Shown here: positions 33,076 to 42,773 of the stretch, piece after piece
How the letters are laid out: the number at the start of each line of letters is the position of its first letter
Position numbering within the stretch: position 1 is the first letter of the stretch
From: Erigeron canadensis
Lineage: Eukaryota; Streptophyta; Magnoliopsida; Asterales; Asteraceae
Reading direction: 5' to 3'
DNA: 64,000 nt
NCBI RefSeq assembly: GCF_010389155.1
Contig: NC_057763.1
Location: 6,386,649 to 6,450,648 of the forward strand
Program-made: the position numbers and the translations under genes
Notes under the pieces: model-generated
Seen by the model: only the letters and a program-made list of their open reading frames with translations
The model's database searches: none
What the model was told of the DNA's origin: nothing

Positions 33076-33858
33076 TTAAAGTGTCGGGTGGTCTAAACTT
33101 GAAAAGTAAGAAACCCTCAAGCAGGACACTGGATTTCTCCCAAGTGACACTCCCGTATCTCCATTATTAGCTTCAATGACGGTTGGAAAATTCCTTAGGG
33201 TGGATACAAGCTTGCTTCCCATGGTTGGAGTAGTCACCATCTCTTCATCCCATATGATTTCAAGCTCTTCTTCCCATTCAGCTTCATCCCAGGCGATTTC
33301 ACTTTGTTTTTCCAATTCCACATCAACACGATCACTTCCATGCTCATTGCTCGACTCGTATGGTTCCTTCCTATCCTTCAAAACAGGGTTAGTAGCTCCT
33401 GGAACACAAATAGAAATAGAAATCACCTCACCAGAAAGTGAAGTAAAATATTCCTCACAAACAATGTCATTAAAATCCTCAGCGCTCATGGAAGGTATCT
33501 CGTGTGTCTCAAAATCATGCTCCTCATCCACGTTATCCTCATGCTCATCGCTAATGGATAATAACTCGTGTGATTCCCATGTTTCGTCTTCTTCTGGTTG
33601 AGCATATTCTTCCATATACCTAAATATCTCATATGCATTCATCGAGGAGAATTCATCACCAAGTATTTCCCTTGTTTCATCATCCAAAGCACGACAATAT
33701 ATCAAAACAATTTGACGAATTTTAAGGTACTTGTCCAACTTATAAACTATTCCTTTTAACCTCAACCAAGCTTCCTCCTAAGTTTCATCAGAAAACTGCT
33801 CAAAGTACCGAAGCTCATCAGGATATTCTTTCTCGGATTTATAAGCTTGATATGCCAT
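33076..33858 (-). pseudogene. Gag-like remnant of the Athila-like element
   Basis: The minus strand from about 33858 encodes MAYQAYKSEKEY, a stop at ~33780, then EEAWLRLKGIVYKLDK and ALDDETREILGDEF; the pattern resembles the Athila Gag block with an EAW-x-RFK motif. After about residue 60 the chain is very acidic (many Glu/Asp/Ser) and unlike Gag. It lies about 200 bases after the PBS of LTR-A, where gag belongs. No zinc knuckle is seen. I cannot tell whether the acidic tail was ever functional. Confidence 0.45.
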
Positions 33859-34037
33859 TGGTGATGCCAATCCTGCAAAACAGACACTAGCACAACCCGT
33901 GAAAAGCACCGATGAAAGAAAACTTTAACTAAATAAAATTAAAAAAAAAACTAATCTAACAAAGCAATTAACTCTCTTGTACGTGAATACAAGAAAGGAT
34001 AAACTACGAAATCTCAAACTAAAGCTCTTAAATTAGT

Positions 34038-34054
34038 CCCCGGCAGCGGCGCCA
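34038..34054 (-). other. Primer-binding site of the Athila-like element
   Basis: The minus strand reads TGGCGCCGCTGCCGGGG, five bases after the end of LTR-A. It is complementary to the tRNA-Asp 3' end with one mismatch and identical to the site beside LTR-B. Confidence 0.8.
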
Positions 34055-34059
34055 AAACT

Positions 34060-35440
34060 TGATGTGTGAAAATCGAGTTAAATTTAAATACTAGAAATAC
34101 TCCGAATCAAATACCACACACAATCGGGCAGTGGACCCGTCCGTATGCAATATAGACTAAAGTAAGTCTAGGTTCGTTTCACAGAGACTACAAAGAGCTA
34201 GCGAGTTTTAAGTAGCTAAAAAGAGTTTTGTTTTTAAAGACACCACGTCATCTTGATTTTTGTGTTGAAAAGTTAGTTGAATGAAAGAGTTAGAAATTCC
34301 GAGCAATTTATCGAAAAGAGAATTGTCGTATATCAAATAGGATTAAAAGATCATCCACTTCGACTCCATGACTCACTAGTAGCGCTCCTAGCTTATTACC
34401 CTATCCGACCCATTAACCAATCTTTCGACCCCTAAGTTCCGGTGACCACCTTCCCTATCAAGACCTACTAAATTGACGAATTTGTATTGTTATTGTAAAC
34501 AATCTTGTATATCGATTTTACCAAACCGTTAACACTTTGAATTCTATTATCTATTGATGTTTATTGTCTTGTTACCACAAGTCAACACCTATTAATTGTA
34601 CCCAATTAACTAGAACAATGTACTCCTAAACTTAGATACCTTTAAATCATTCATACATTATCAACAAAACAGTAGATAAGAGCACAAGAACTCAAAACAT
34701 TAAGATTACGACAAAACGTTTAACAATTAATTTAAATTCAAAAGATTATGCAACCATTATTCAGTGTGTCACTTCATCTCAGTGGATGATGAAGTTATTT
34801 AGCTAGACATAAACATAAATAAGTCACAAATAGTAAAAGAAAGAGTAAACATCTTGTACCAAAGTGCGAAAGAGAATGAAAAGCTAAAGAAATCGATGTT
34901 TGAATGCCTTGAATCCTTCGAGCAACCCTTAGAACTTGGAGAACGTAAAAGCTGCTAAAAAGTGCCTCAAGAAACCCTAAAATCGACTGGAAGTGAAACT
35001 ATCTCGAATGGGAGGGTTTTGGTCTTGTATTTATAGTGTTTCACAAAAGTCTTCACAAACCGACCTGGCCTTGTTTCCAAAAATATCTCTGCCCAATATG
35101 CGACGTACCACAGGGTTGGTGTGCCGCACCTCCCTGTTTTCTCACATCTTCCAACTCTCTGATCAAAATATGCTCCGCACCAACCTTCCAGGTGCGACGC
35201 ACCAGCTCTATTTTCAGCCAAAACTTGTAATTTTCATTCCGTCTTCACTCGTACACATCCACGAACCATCCTAATGCATCTTTTAATCATCCGAAAGCCG
35301 TTTCTAACCATTTTACATGTTCTAAGCCTACAATCACTAACAATACCATCAAAGCATCGAATATACATGTAATTTGCACATAATTAAGCTTAAAACGTCT
35401 TAGAAACGATATGGGAATGTATATATAAATGGACATATCA
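34060..35440 (-). repeat. LTR-A, 5' LTR of the Athila-like element (1.4 kb)
   Basis: It starts TGATATGTCC at 35440 and ends ACACATCA at 34060 on the minus strand. The last ~250 and first ~890 bases match LTR-B; about 1.2 kb of LTR-B (3300-4740) has no counterpart, so one of the two carries a large indel. The TATA box (CTATAAATAC) recurs near 35030. Open frames around 34967-35274 are chance and shared with LTR-B. Confidence 0.8.
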
Positions 35441-36357
35441 TCATGCTTCCTTCAAATTGGATGGAATGGGCACAGTTTCCATTTTTTCCAAATATAACGC
35501 GATGTGTTCTTGTGGATCAGCAGTTCCATCGTATGGCTTCATGTTTGGAACTTGGAATTTCTTTGGAATCTCCACATTTGCAATCCTATCTCCATATCTG
35601 TTGATGAGATAAGAGGCATCATTGACCTAAGGAATTGGATTGCAAAATCCAGGAACACTTGAGATCATGTCCTTAATTTTCTGGAATTCCCTCGCGATAT
35701 ATTCATTTGTTCCTTGTTCCTGTAATGGATTAGTGAAAGCAAATGGTCCAGAAAAATTATTAGCATTATGTAAACCTGCCCCCACAGTAGTAGATGTCCC
35801 AGCGGCCTGCGTGTTTTGCGGAATATTGCTCCCAAAATTCTGGGTTGCAGTTGGGATTGGCGTACTAAACGGCATAGATCTAGGAGGCACAGATGACGCT
35901 GGAGTTGAGAATAAATTTCTTGGAGTCATCGGTGGCCCATTTTCTGTAATCCTGGACTCCAATATTCTGAATTGTGTTTGAGTAAGTTCTTGATTTGCTT
36001 CAACAGTTTTAGTGGGTTTCTGCAAAATTTCAAACAAGTTAGGCATTTCTTCAATATTAAGATTTCTAGCAGCCTCTTTAGATTCGATATTAAAGGGTCT
36101 GGGTAGCCTTGTTCATTATAAAAGCTTGATCGTCTTGCTCTTCCTGTTTCAATGTTTTGAGGTTGACTTCCTGCAGGGACTTCATTAATAATGCTGAATT
36201 CATTTGTTTGATCAACAGGTCCCTTATCCTTGTTTTGAGTAGGACGAGTTGTGTTGTTCTTGCTTCTCCGATTGTAGTTATTTCCTACAGTATTACCAAT
36301 CATAGAAGAGAAAACAACAGGAGTAGTTTGCGAAGAATTAGTTAGTTGGGTCGACAT
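35441..36357 (-). pseudogene. E1 gag, N-terminal part
   Basis: It starts at ATG 36357 (MSTQLTNSSQ), 77 bases after the PBS. A frameshift near 36090 moves the reading to the frame open to 35627, followed by a stop at ~35625 and then FQVPNMKPYDGTADPQEHIA, the usual start of a Tat-type Gag fold. The low-complexity Thr/Pro/Asn middle is typical. Homology stops at 35441, where LTR-A begins. The rest of gag is not found in the window. Confidence 0.7.
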
Positions 36358-36433
36358 TATCGGAATTAATTTAGGAAAAATAGTTTTTCAAAATTTTGGA
36401 TCTGAAATTCTTGATAATTGAAAGCACCTTTTG

Positions 36434-36451
36434 CCCCACGGTGGGTGCCAA
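36434..36451 (-). other. Primer-binding site of E1
   Basis: The minus strand reads TGGCACCCACCGTGGGGC, three bases after the LTR end. A PBS of this form is common in Tat-lineage elements; I cannot name the tRNA with certainty. Confidence 0.65.
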
Positions 36452-36454
36452 ATT

Positions 36455-37383
36455 GTTTTGATCAAAAATTACCTAAGATAATCTACGTTGAAGATTTAGA
36501 TCAATTATGTAACCAAACTTTTGTTCGTGAGGTTGTGTACTTGTAAAATATGTTGAGTTTCAAAGATGCGTTTAATAAAAAGACTTTTATGAAAGACTAT
36601 GTCGATTAAACAATAAACAAGGTGAAGAAATTCGCAAACTATGAATAGAAAACAGAATATAATGCAGATTATATTTAGATATGTAAGATAAATGCAAAGA
36701 ACAAGTAAATAATGCGTAAAAAATAAAGAGTAAGGAGCAAGAACACCGATATTTGTTGACGAGGAAAAGCCCTTAATCCTTAGAGGATCGCCGGCATAAA
36801 AACCCCGTGAGGAAACAATCGTCTCTGCCTTTATTCTTTTATTAATGAATGTTAAAATGATTACAATGGTGGAATTCGGTTGATCGATGTATCTAAGTGT
36901 GAGAGCAAAGATGAGAGCAATGAAAGTAGTGTGTGAATACAAGTGCGCAGAGAATAATGAATGCCTATGATCGATCAACCTCATTCTATTTATAGTGTTT
37001 AAGATTAACTAACTATCCGATATTGTAGGGATCCTCCATATCTTCAATACTTGAACGTTGCTGAAGATCTTGCCTGGTCAAGTGAGAGTTGATGTATTTC
37101 TCCTCATGTTGAAATCAACTTGAAGTCCCATTATCTCGGTGGACTAAGTATTCTTTAGCATGTTGAAGAGTTTCCTCATGTGCGTCTTTGCTTTTATACC
37201 ATTAGAGATATTTTCCCATGCTTGATATTGAATATCCTGGAATCTGCATAATTATCTCATATGGAAATAACAATAATATTTGTAAAGTAACGTTAGCAAC
37301 GTATCAACAAGTATTCTGAATATTCAGCTATGTCAAGATCTTAGGCTTTCAAGATATAAGTACTTGAAATTTCAGGCATAACA
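36455..37383 (-). repeat. 5' LTR of E1 (929 bp)
   Basis: On the minus strand it starts TGTTATGCCTG at 37383 and ends TCAAAACA at 36455. It matches the E2 3' LTR (47703-48625) over its length, including the block GATTAAGGGCTTTTCCTC. The TATA box is CTATAAATAG near 36987-36997 (minus). It is inserted in the FAR1-like gene; the five bases next to it, CTCTT (37384-37388), would be the target duplication, whose partner is outside the window. Confidence 0.85.
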
Positions 37384-37936
37384 CTCTTCGAGTCAGGTTT
37401 CCTGGAAATTCATTTTTGAGGTTTACTAGGATCTGGCGTGGGTACATACCGCGATCCGATTGTTTTCCCACAAATTCCTTTTCTTCTTCCGTCATCTGTC
37501 TCGCATATGCATTCCCAAGCAGATTGATAGTTGGATCATGATTGTGTCTCCAGTCCTTTACAGTTACCCTCCAACTACCATCATACCCGGAGCAGCCTTC
37601 CAAAGTAAAGAGACAACCTATCTTGTTGGACCGCTTGGGTAGCCCAATTAACCTCTTATGGCGTGGTCCACCGTAGTGACATATTAGTATCACTTTATTG
37701 ACCACCTTTAACGAGTTTTTGTTCGACTGTCGTCTGACTAGAACATAACCCAACTCCATTGCTGTTCTTTGAGCCCACTCCGTCAATTCTTCGACGGAAG
37801 CGAACGCCTCCTCGGTTTCTAAGTCTCCAGCTTCGCAGTCAAATTCACCGTCTGCATCAGGTGTCTCAAACACATCATCCGGCACTTCAATACGTACGTT
37901 TTCTGGGTCTACCCAAATATCCTCCAAACCATCCAT
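37384..37936 (-). pseudogene. FAR1/MULE-like DNA-binding domain gene, truncated by the E1 LTR
   Basis: Start at ATG 37936, directly after a good 3' splice site on the minus strand (TTGTTTCAG), which suggests an intron in the 5' UTR. An acidic N-terminus is followed by a WRKY-GCM1/FAR1-type zinc domain: CHYGG, KR..IGC, WRVTVKDWRHNHDP. The frame then enters the LTR after about 183 codons. FAR1-related transcription factors and MULE transposases share this domain, so I cannot say which it was. The rest of the gene would lie beyond the window's left end if the TE stack is one insertion. Confidence 0.7.
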
Positions 37937-39230
37937 CTGAAACAATTCAAGTAAACAAGTCAACATCTAGTTCAGTAACTATTGATGGTATCCATACTAT
38001 ATATATAATTACACATAAGTATAACAACTATATTTATATCCATAATATATATATATATATATATATATGTTTACGTAAGATACATATACAAATGTAGAAA
38101 AGAGTATGGACATATATTACTAATAGTATGGATATATATATTACTAATAGTTTTATACTATATATAAACATTTATATTATAAGTGTATGTACGGATATAT
38201 ATTGTAAAATGAAACCGAAATGTATGGATGGATACATACCCGAAGATAAAGACTTGCAGGAAACTGAAAGCGATAGAGCGAATGAAATTGCGTTGTATTC
38301 TGAAAAGGAAAGCGAATGAAATTGCATTGAAAATGAAAGCAAAAACGCATTTATATACAGAAAGTACATTGTGGATTTGCAGTGTGGTTTTGTCTTTATG
38401 CGACTATCCGCGGCGACGTCGACATCAACAGGGACTTTTACCGTTGACTATGACAGTCGACATCGACTTTTGTCTTATTCGACTTTTCGCAACGACTTTT
38501 CCTGGTCAGGTTACCCTTTTCTTGGTCGGATTACCCTCTGCCAAAAATCGATTCATATTACCCCAACAAAGAATCAGTTTTTCAAAGAACAAGAATATAA
38601 TAAAATATTTACTTTGTTGTATCATCCTTGTCTCTTTTCAAAATCCATATTATTAAAGGGAAAAATCTAATGTAGAATTACAAAACATGACAAGACTATG
38701 AATAGGTTATATTATTATAAAAATAAAGTATCATACTACCTTTAAAACTTTCATTTCCGTAATAGGATAGAGACAAGAATCTGACTTTTTGCAAACACTT
38801 TCAAACAACACTTGGAGTTCTTATACAAAACATTTGGAAATTCAACTCCCATTCCCATACATGCATGTCACGAGCAAGAGAGAAAGAGATGAAGTTAATA
38901 TGGGTATATATGCACAATTTGATTTTTATAAATCTATCTTTAACAATAGTTGCCTCAAGAAAATCCTTTGACCTTACAATAAGAAGAAACAGAAACCTTT
39001 ATATAGCATTTCTTCATAAACCCTTTTGATGATGGAAAATCATTTGACAATATTACAAAGTAGTACACTTGGGTCAATAATTAAAATAAGCAAATGAAAT
39101 AAAAAAAAAGTATATATATATACACACACACGTATATGCATATAAGTAAGAAAGTAAGTGACATGACTCTTGTACATTCATTGACATCACCAATCAAGTA
39201 CTTATAATAAAACCTTCTCTAGAAATATAT
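37937..39230. other. Spacer upstream of the FAR1-like gene
   Basis: AT-rich, no supported gene. It should contain the promoter and 5' UTR intron of the minus-strand FAR1-like gene. A TA microsatellite lies at 38044-38068 and TA/CA-rich runs at 39107-39140. The open frames at 38228-38670 lack any family signature. Confidence 0.5.
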
Positions 39231-39668
39231 TTATAGATTATTTTTGGATGGTGATAACCCATAATATATAGATATGAAATAATGGAAGTTTTGCAAGAAA
39301 GAAAGCAATATGAACATATTGTGTTCATCCTTACCAAGGTTTGAGTGTTTAAAACCAAAGATTAAACACCCAATTAAGTAAGCAGCAACAAACGAGATGA
39401 CCAAGAGATGCTTGAGGAAAAATGGTGTTTTTTGATGGGTCTTGAATATACTCGAAAATGATAAGAGTAAACTGATGGGTTTTGAGTTTAAAGGATAGAG
39501 ATGGTGTTGTAGATGGTTTTGAGGTGGTTGGTCATTTTTTCCGATGACCGGCTGCGGCAGTGGAGTGGCCGCCGGAATTCTAAAGGGTGAAAGAGAAAGA
39601 GTGTTTTTGTTTGTTAGTAAGTTGATTTGTTTGTATGTGTTGGTGATAATGAAAGGTAGGGGGACCAT
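39231..39668 (-). CDS. Hypothetical small membrane protein exon
   Basis: A 145-codon open frame, not recognised. Visible: a Pro/Gln-rich N-terminal half (RIPAATPLPQPVIGK) and one strong hydrophobic segment (HLLVISFVAAYLIGCLIFGF) near residues 87-106. Shortly after it the minus strand has a good splice donor (TTG-GTAAGG near 39336), so the true coding part may end there and continue in an exon I cannot identify. A TATA-like CTATAAAG lies only a few bases before the first ATG, so a later start is possible. Low certainty. Confidence 0.3.
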   Translation of the reverse strand: MVPLPFIITNTYKQINLLTNKNTLSLSPFRIPAATPLPQPVIGKNDQPPQNHLQHHLYPLNSKPISLLLSFSSIFKTHQKTPFFLKHLLVISFVAAYLIGCLIFGFKHSNLGKDEHNMFILLSFLQNFHYFISIYYGLSPSKNNL

Positions 39669-40140
39669 TAACTTTATAGGGAATTTACATTTGAGTGGGT
39701 TTATTATTTGAGGGATGGATGAGCCGTAAATTCCAAAGCTTTTGGTTTAATTATTATTATTATTATTTTGGTTTTATGATGTAAGTAGTTGAACCTTTTT
39801 ACTTAGTTACTTAATTTTATATTTGGTTATTATGACAATGTTTTTATAATATATGTACATAGTTGCATTTAGAGTATAAACTAACTAACATAACTACAAT
39901 TTACCTTTATTTAAGTGGTTATAGTTATTTTCTATGTATGTGGAGTAATGCAACTAGTGTATGTGCAAGTTTAGTTACATAAATAATTTCTAAATACGTA
40001 ATAAGTTTTAATATCATATAAGTCAAGCATATTTATACTTATATTTAATATATGCACATATTGTCATATATACTTATATCGTTGTAAAATGTCACGTGTA
40101 TAAGTCAATGTTTTAAGTTTGACAGACCTGGAATTTTGCA

Positions 40141-40599
40141 GGATGTCACAAACATAAACTTTCATCTAGTACTTTTAAACCAACAACCCCATCTCCCATC
40201 CAAACTCACCGTAATGTAGCCACTGGCTACGCGATTGCACTAATGGACGTGACATTATGTAGTAAGACGTTACATGTTATTCATAAAGATGTGAAAAGAT
40301 TGTTGAAGTGGTTGCAAGTTAATGAGATGTTGAAAGGTGTGATGAATGATGCTAATTTGGATGAGGGTGTGAAAGGTAGAGTGATTATGGAGGTGATCGA
40401 GAAGGCGAAATTACGGAAGCAAGTTGTGGCAATGGTTAAGATGTTGGTTAATAAGAATAAGTCTAGATTGGTTCAGCAAGTGATGGTTGCGTTTCAAAGA
40501 ATTCATTTTGAGCTCAATACCAGTAGCAATTCAAGGATGATGGCTGTTTAATCATCCCTAATTTTAAAGTTGTTACAATTGATTAATATTGTTACATGA
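40141..40599 (+). pseudogene. ATP synthase delta-subunit-like gene, degenerate
   Basis: The frame opens after a possible splice acceptor (TTTTGCAG at 40134-40141) and reads HRNVATGYAIALMDV, then a helical Lys/Leu-rich domain (residues to FQRIHFEL). This is the pattern of the OSCP/delta N-terminal domain (xxSGYAxAL; NxLxxLVxxxRxxLI). An in-frame TAA at 40549 follows MMAV, but family-like residues continue (SSLILKLLQL) to a TGA at 40597. The C-terminal domain is missing. Recognition is from memory of the chloroplast F1Fo delta family. As it stands it is a truncated or dead copy; an active divergent short protein ending at 40551 is the alternative. Confidence 0.5.
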
Positions 40600-41132
40600 C
40601 TTATGAATTTGTTTTGGCAAATATTAATATTGTTGTGTGTTTTATGGATTACTTAAAGCATGTTGACCTTTTTGATATGTGCATCTGGTTTTAAGAGACG
40701 CGTTTGTTGGAGGAACCTGATAGTATCCTAATCTGAATACATATGTGTATACAGTTATTATAAGTGTGTGAGTTACTTGAATTAAAGCATGTTGGCATTT
40801 TTGATATGTGTATAAAGTTATTATAAGTGTGAGTTTAGTGCTCCATATTACTTTCTTGATTGCAGTTGAACCTATTCATCGCAATTATTTATTTCGAAAT
40901 CATAAAATATCCAATACCGCGATAGGTGACGGTGGCAAAAAAAAAAAAAGGATTTGAAAGTCTTATGGTGTTAGTTTTTCTCATTTTCTTATATTTTACT
41001 TGTATTATTATAGTGTGCTACACGTTTAGTTTGAACAGTAAGAAATTTTTCAAGACTAGTCTTCTTATTCAAAGTTTTAGTTACAAAACAATAATGAAAC
41101 ATCAATATAACCAATACCTCATTATTACCTTG
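40600..41132. other. Spacer with an imperfect tandem duplication
   Basis: No gene. The block TTAAAGCATGTTG..TTTTTGATATGTG occurs at about 40655 and again at about 40781, with an associated ATTATAAGTGTG block, making an imperfect ~125-bp duplication. E2 begins at 41133. Confidence 0.5.
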
Positions 41133-41535
41133 TGTTATGGGTAAAATTTCGGGTGTCAATATATTGACGGTCCAAGATCTTGACGTCCCAGGATCTTGAC
41201 ATAGTATGATATTCTGATTACTTATTAATACTTTGCTAACGATATGTTTCAAATATTGATGTTATTTCCATGAGAGATAAGCATGCAGGTTCTGGAATAT
41301 TCGATATATGACTAAGGAAAATACATCTAACGGTAAAAAGAAGATTATACACATGGAATAAATCTTCAACACGCAAAGAAGACTTGGTCTGCCAAGATAA
41401 TCGGACTTCAAGTTGATTTTAGCATGAAGAGAATATCTTCAACGTCCACAAGATCTGTCAAGATACGCTCCAACGTTTAACAATCGAAGACCTGGAAGAT
41501 CCCTACAACTTCGGATAGTTAGTTAGATCCTAAGT
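41133..41535 (+). repeat. E2 5' LTR, truncated
   Basis: It matches the first ~400 bases of the 3' LTR (47703 onward), up to TTAGTTAGATCCTA. There it jumps into gag instead of continuing with the TATA box. The E2 promoter is thereby lost on this side. Confidence 0.85.
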
Positions 41536-41537
41536 TT

Positions 41538-42767
41538 ATGACTAGATTTACTAAAGAATCTCTTAATATTCCTAAATTAGATATGTTAACTGCTATACAA
41601 GCTTTGCAGAGAGGTCTCCACAAAGGATCCAAACTTCAGGAGGATCTTATAATGACGCCATGCAGAAATCTGGATGAGGCTAAAGCAAGGGCGGCAAGAT
41701 TTATAAGACTTGAAGAAAATGAGCTAACATCTTCAAAACTGGAGGCTTTATCGTATGACCGTCCAAATAGGAAAGCAGAAACTCCAGTGTTTAAGCCAAG
41801 GAACAAACCCTACACAAGACATGTTGATAACCAAGTGAATGCGGTCGAAGAAGATGATGGGGTTGAATATCCTGCCCTTTTAACATATTGTTTCTCGGTA
41901 ATGGCGCTCAGAGATCTTGGAGACAAAGTGAGATGGCCACAAAAGAAAAGTGATTCTTATTTCAAAAAGAAGGATCCTAGCCAATGGTGCGCTTATCATG
42001 AAGATTTTGGCCATCTTACTGAAGATTGCAAGATGTTGAGAAATGAGATTTTTACTCTTCTGGCCAAAGGATATCTTAAGGAACTTCTCGGAAGGAAGAA
42101 AGCTAAGGATCTTGAAGGCGTAGAATTTGCAAGGCCTAATTCAACTCAAAAAGCAGATTCTCCACCTCTAGACGCAAGAGTAATTAACACTATTTCTGCT
42201 AAGAGATTTGCAAAACAAAGCAAAACAGAAAAAGGAGAAAAAGGCGTTAAAAAAGCTTCAATTTCAGATGCTGATATTGTCTCTTTTGAAGACGATGACT
42301 TCGATGACATACTGGAGCCTCATCATGACGGTCTGGTCGTTACTCTCTTTATTGCTAACCATTATGTTCACAGGATCTTGATAGATAATGGAAGCTCAGT
42401 AAATATAATCAAGCTGGAGACCCTGAGAAGAATGGACATTTCTGAAGACAATATCATTAGCAAAGCCTTTCCACTAATTGGATTCAGTGGCGAAACCAAA
42501 TATACCGTTGGTGAAATTAAGCTACCAGTACATGTTGGAGGGGTAAATTCCATGCAGAAATTTTGTATGGTCGATACTCTTCCGAGCTGCAATATCATTT
42601 TGGGAAGGCCATGGATTCATGAAATGAAGGCAGTGCTATCAACATATCACCAATGTGTTAAGATGCCAACACCTTGGGGAGTGATCACTGTTAAAGGAGA
42701 TCAACAAGAAGCTAAGGAGTGCTATAAATCCACCATGAAGTCAGTCTCAAAGCCAACTTCACAATAG
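41538..42767 (+). pseudogene. E2 gag C-terminal part and aspartic protease
   Basis: 409 codons, open. Residues 1-130 are the Gag C-terminal part (LQRGLHKGSKLQEDL). A Tat-type zinc motif follows (CAYHEDFGHLTEDC, ~150-163), then a Lys/Glu linker and the retropepsin (LIDNGSSVNI near residue 277; CNIILGRPWIHEM near 352). It ends at TAG 42765 inside the leaky-stop context. The first ATG is only the first Met after the deletion junction; the real gag start is lost. The product would be a Gag fragment fused to protease. Confidence 0.8.
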
Positions 42768-42773
42768 CAATTA
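42762..42773 (+). promoter_or_regulatory. Leaky-stop context between E2 protease and RT
   Basis: CAA-TAG-CAA-TTA, identical to the E1 site at 2502-2513. The frame continues open past the stop (QLQKRIFDVDEPEEQ) without a shift. It is the tobamovirus-type readthrough context UAG-CAR-YYA known to work in plant cells. The other stops in E2 are not shared with E1 and lack this context. Confidence 0.7.

Larger units (their letters stand above)
3069..35440 (-). mobile_element. Athila-like non-autonomous LTR element carrying the nested copia element
   Basis: Minus-strand order: LTR-A (35440-34060), tRNA-Asp-type PBS, a gag-like remnant, an ATHILA ORF1-like gene, [copia insertion 30000-7335], noncoding DNA, purine tract, LTR-B (5660-3069). 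Without the copia insertion and its extra AAGTG it is about 9.7 kb. No protease, RT, RNase H or integrase is visible on either strand of its own sequence (5661-7329 and 30001-34059), so it would need enzymes from another element. No 5-bp duplication flanks LTR-A and LTR-B (TCATG at 35441 versus AAACT before 3069), which fits recombination between elements rather than one simple insertion. Confidence 0.7.

Noticed and set aside
38228..38670. Two overlapping plus-strand frames near the TA microsatellite
   Set aside because: Composition like noncoding spacer; likely the promoter side of the minus-strand FAR1-like gene.
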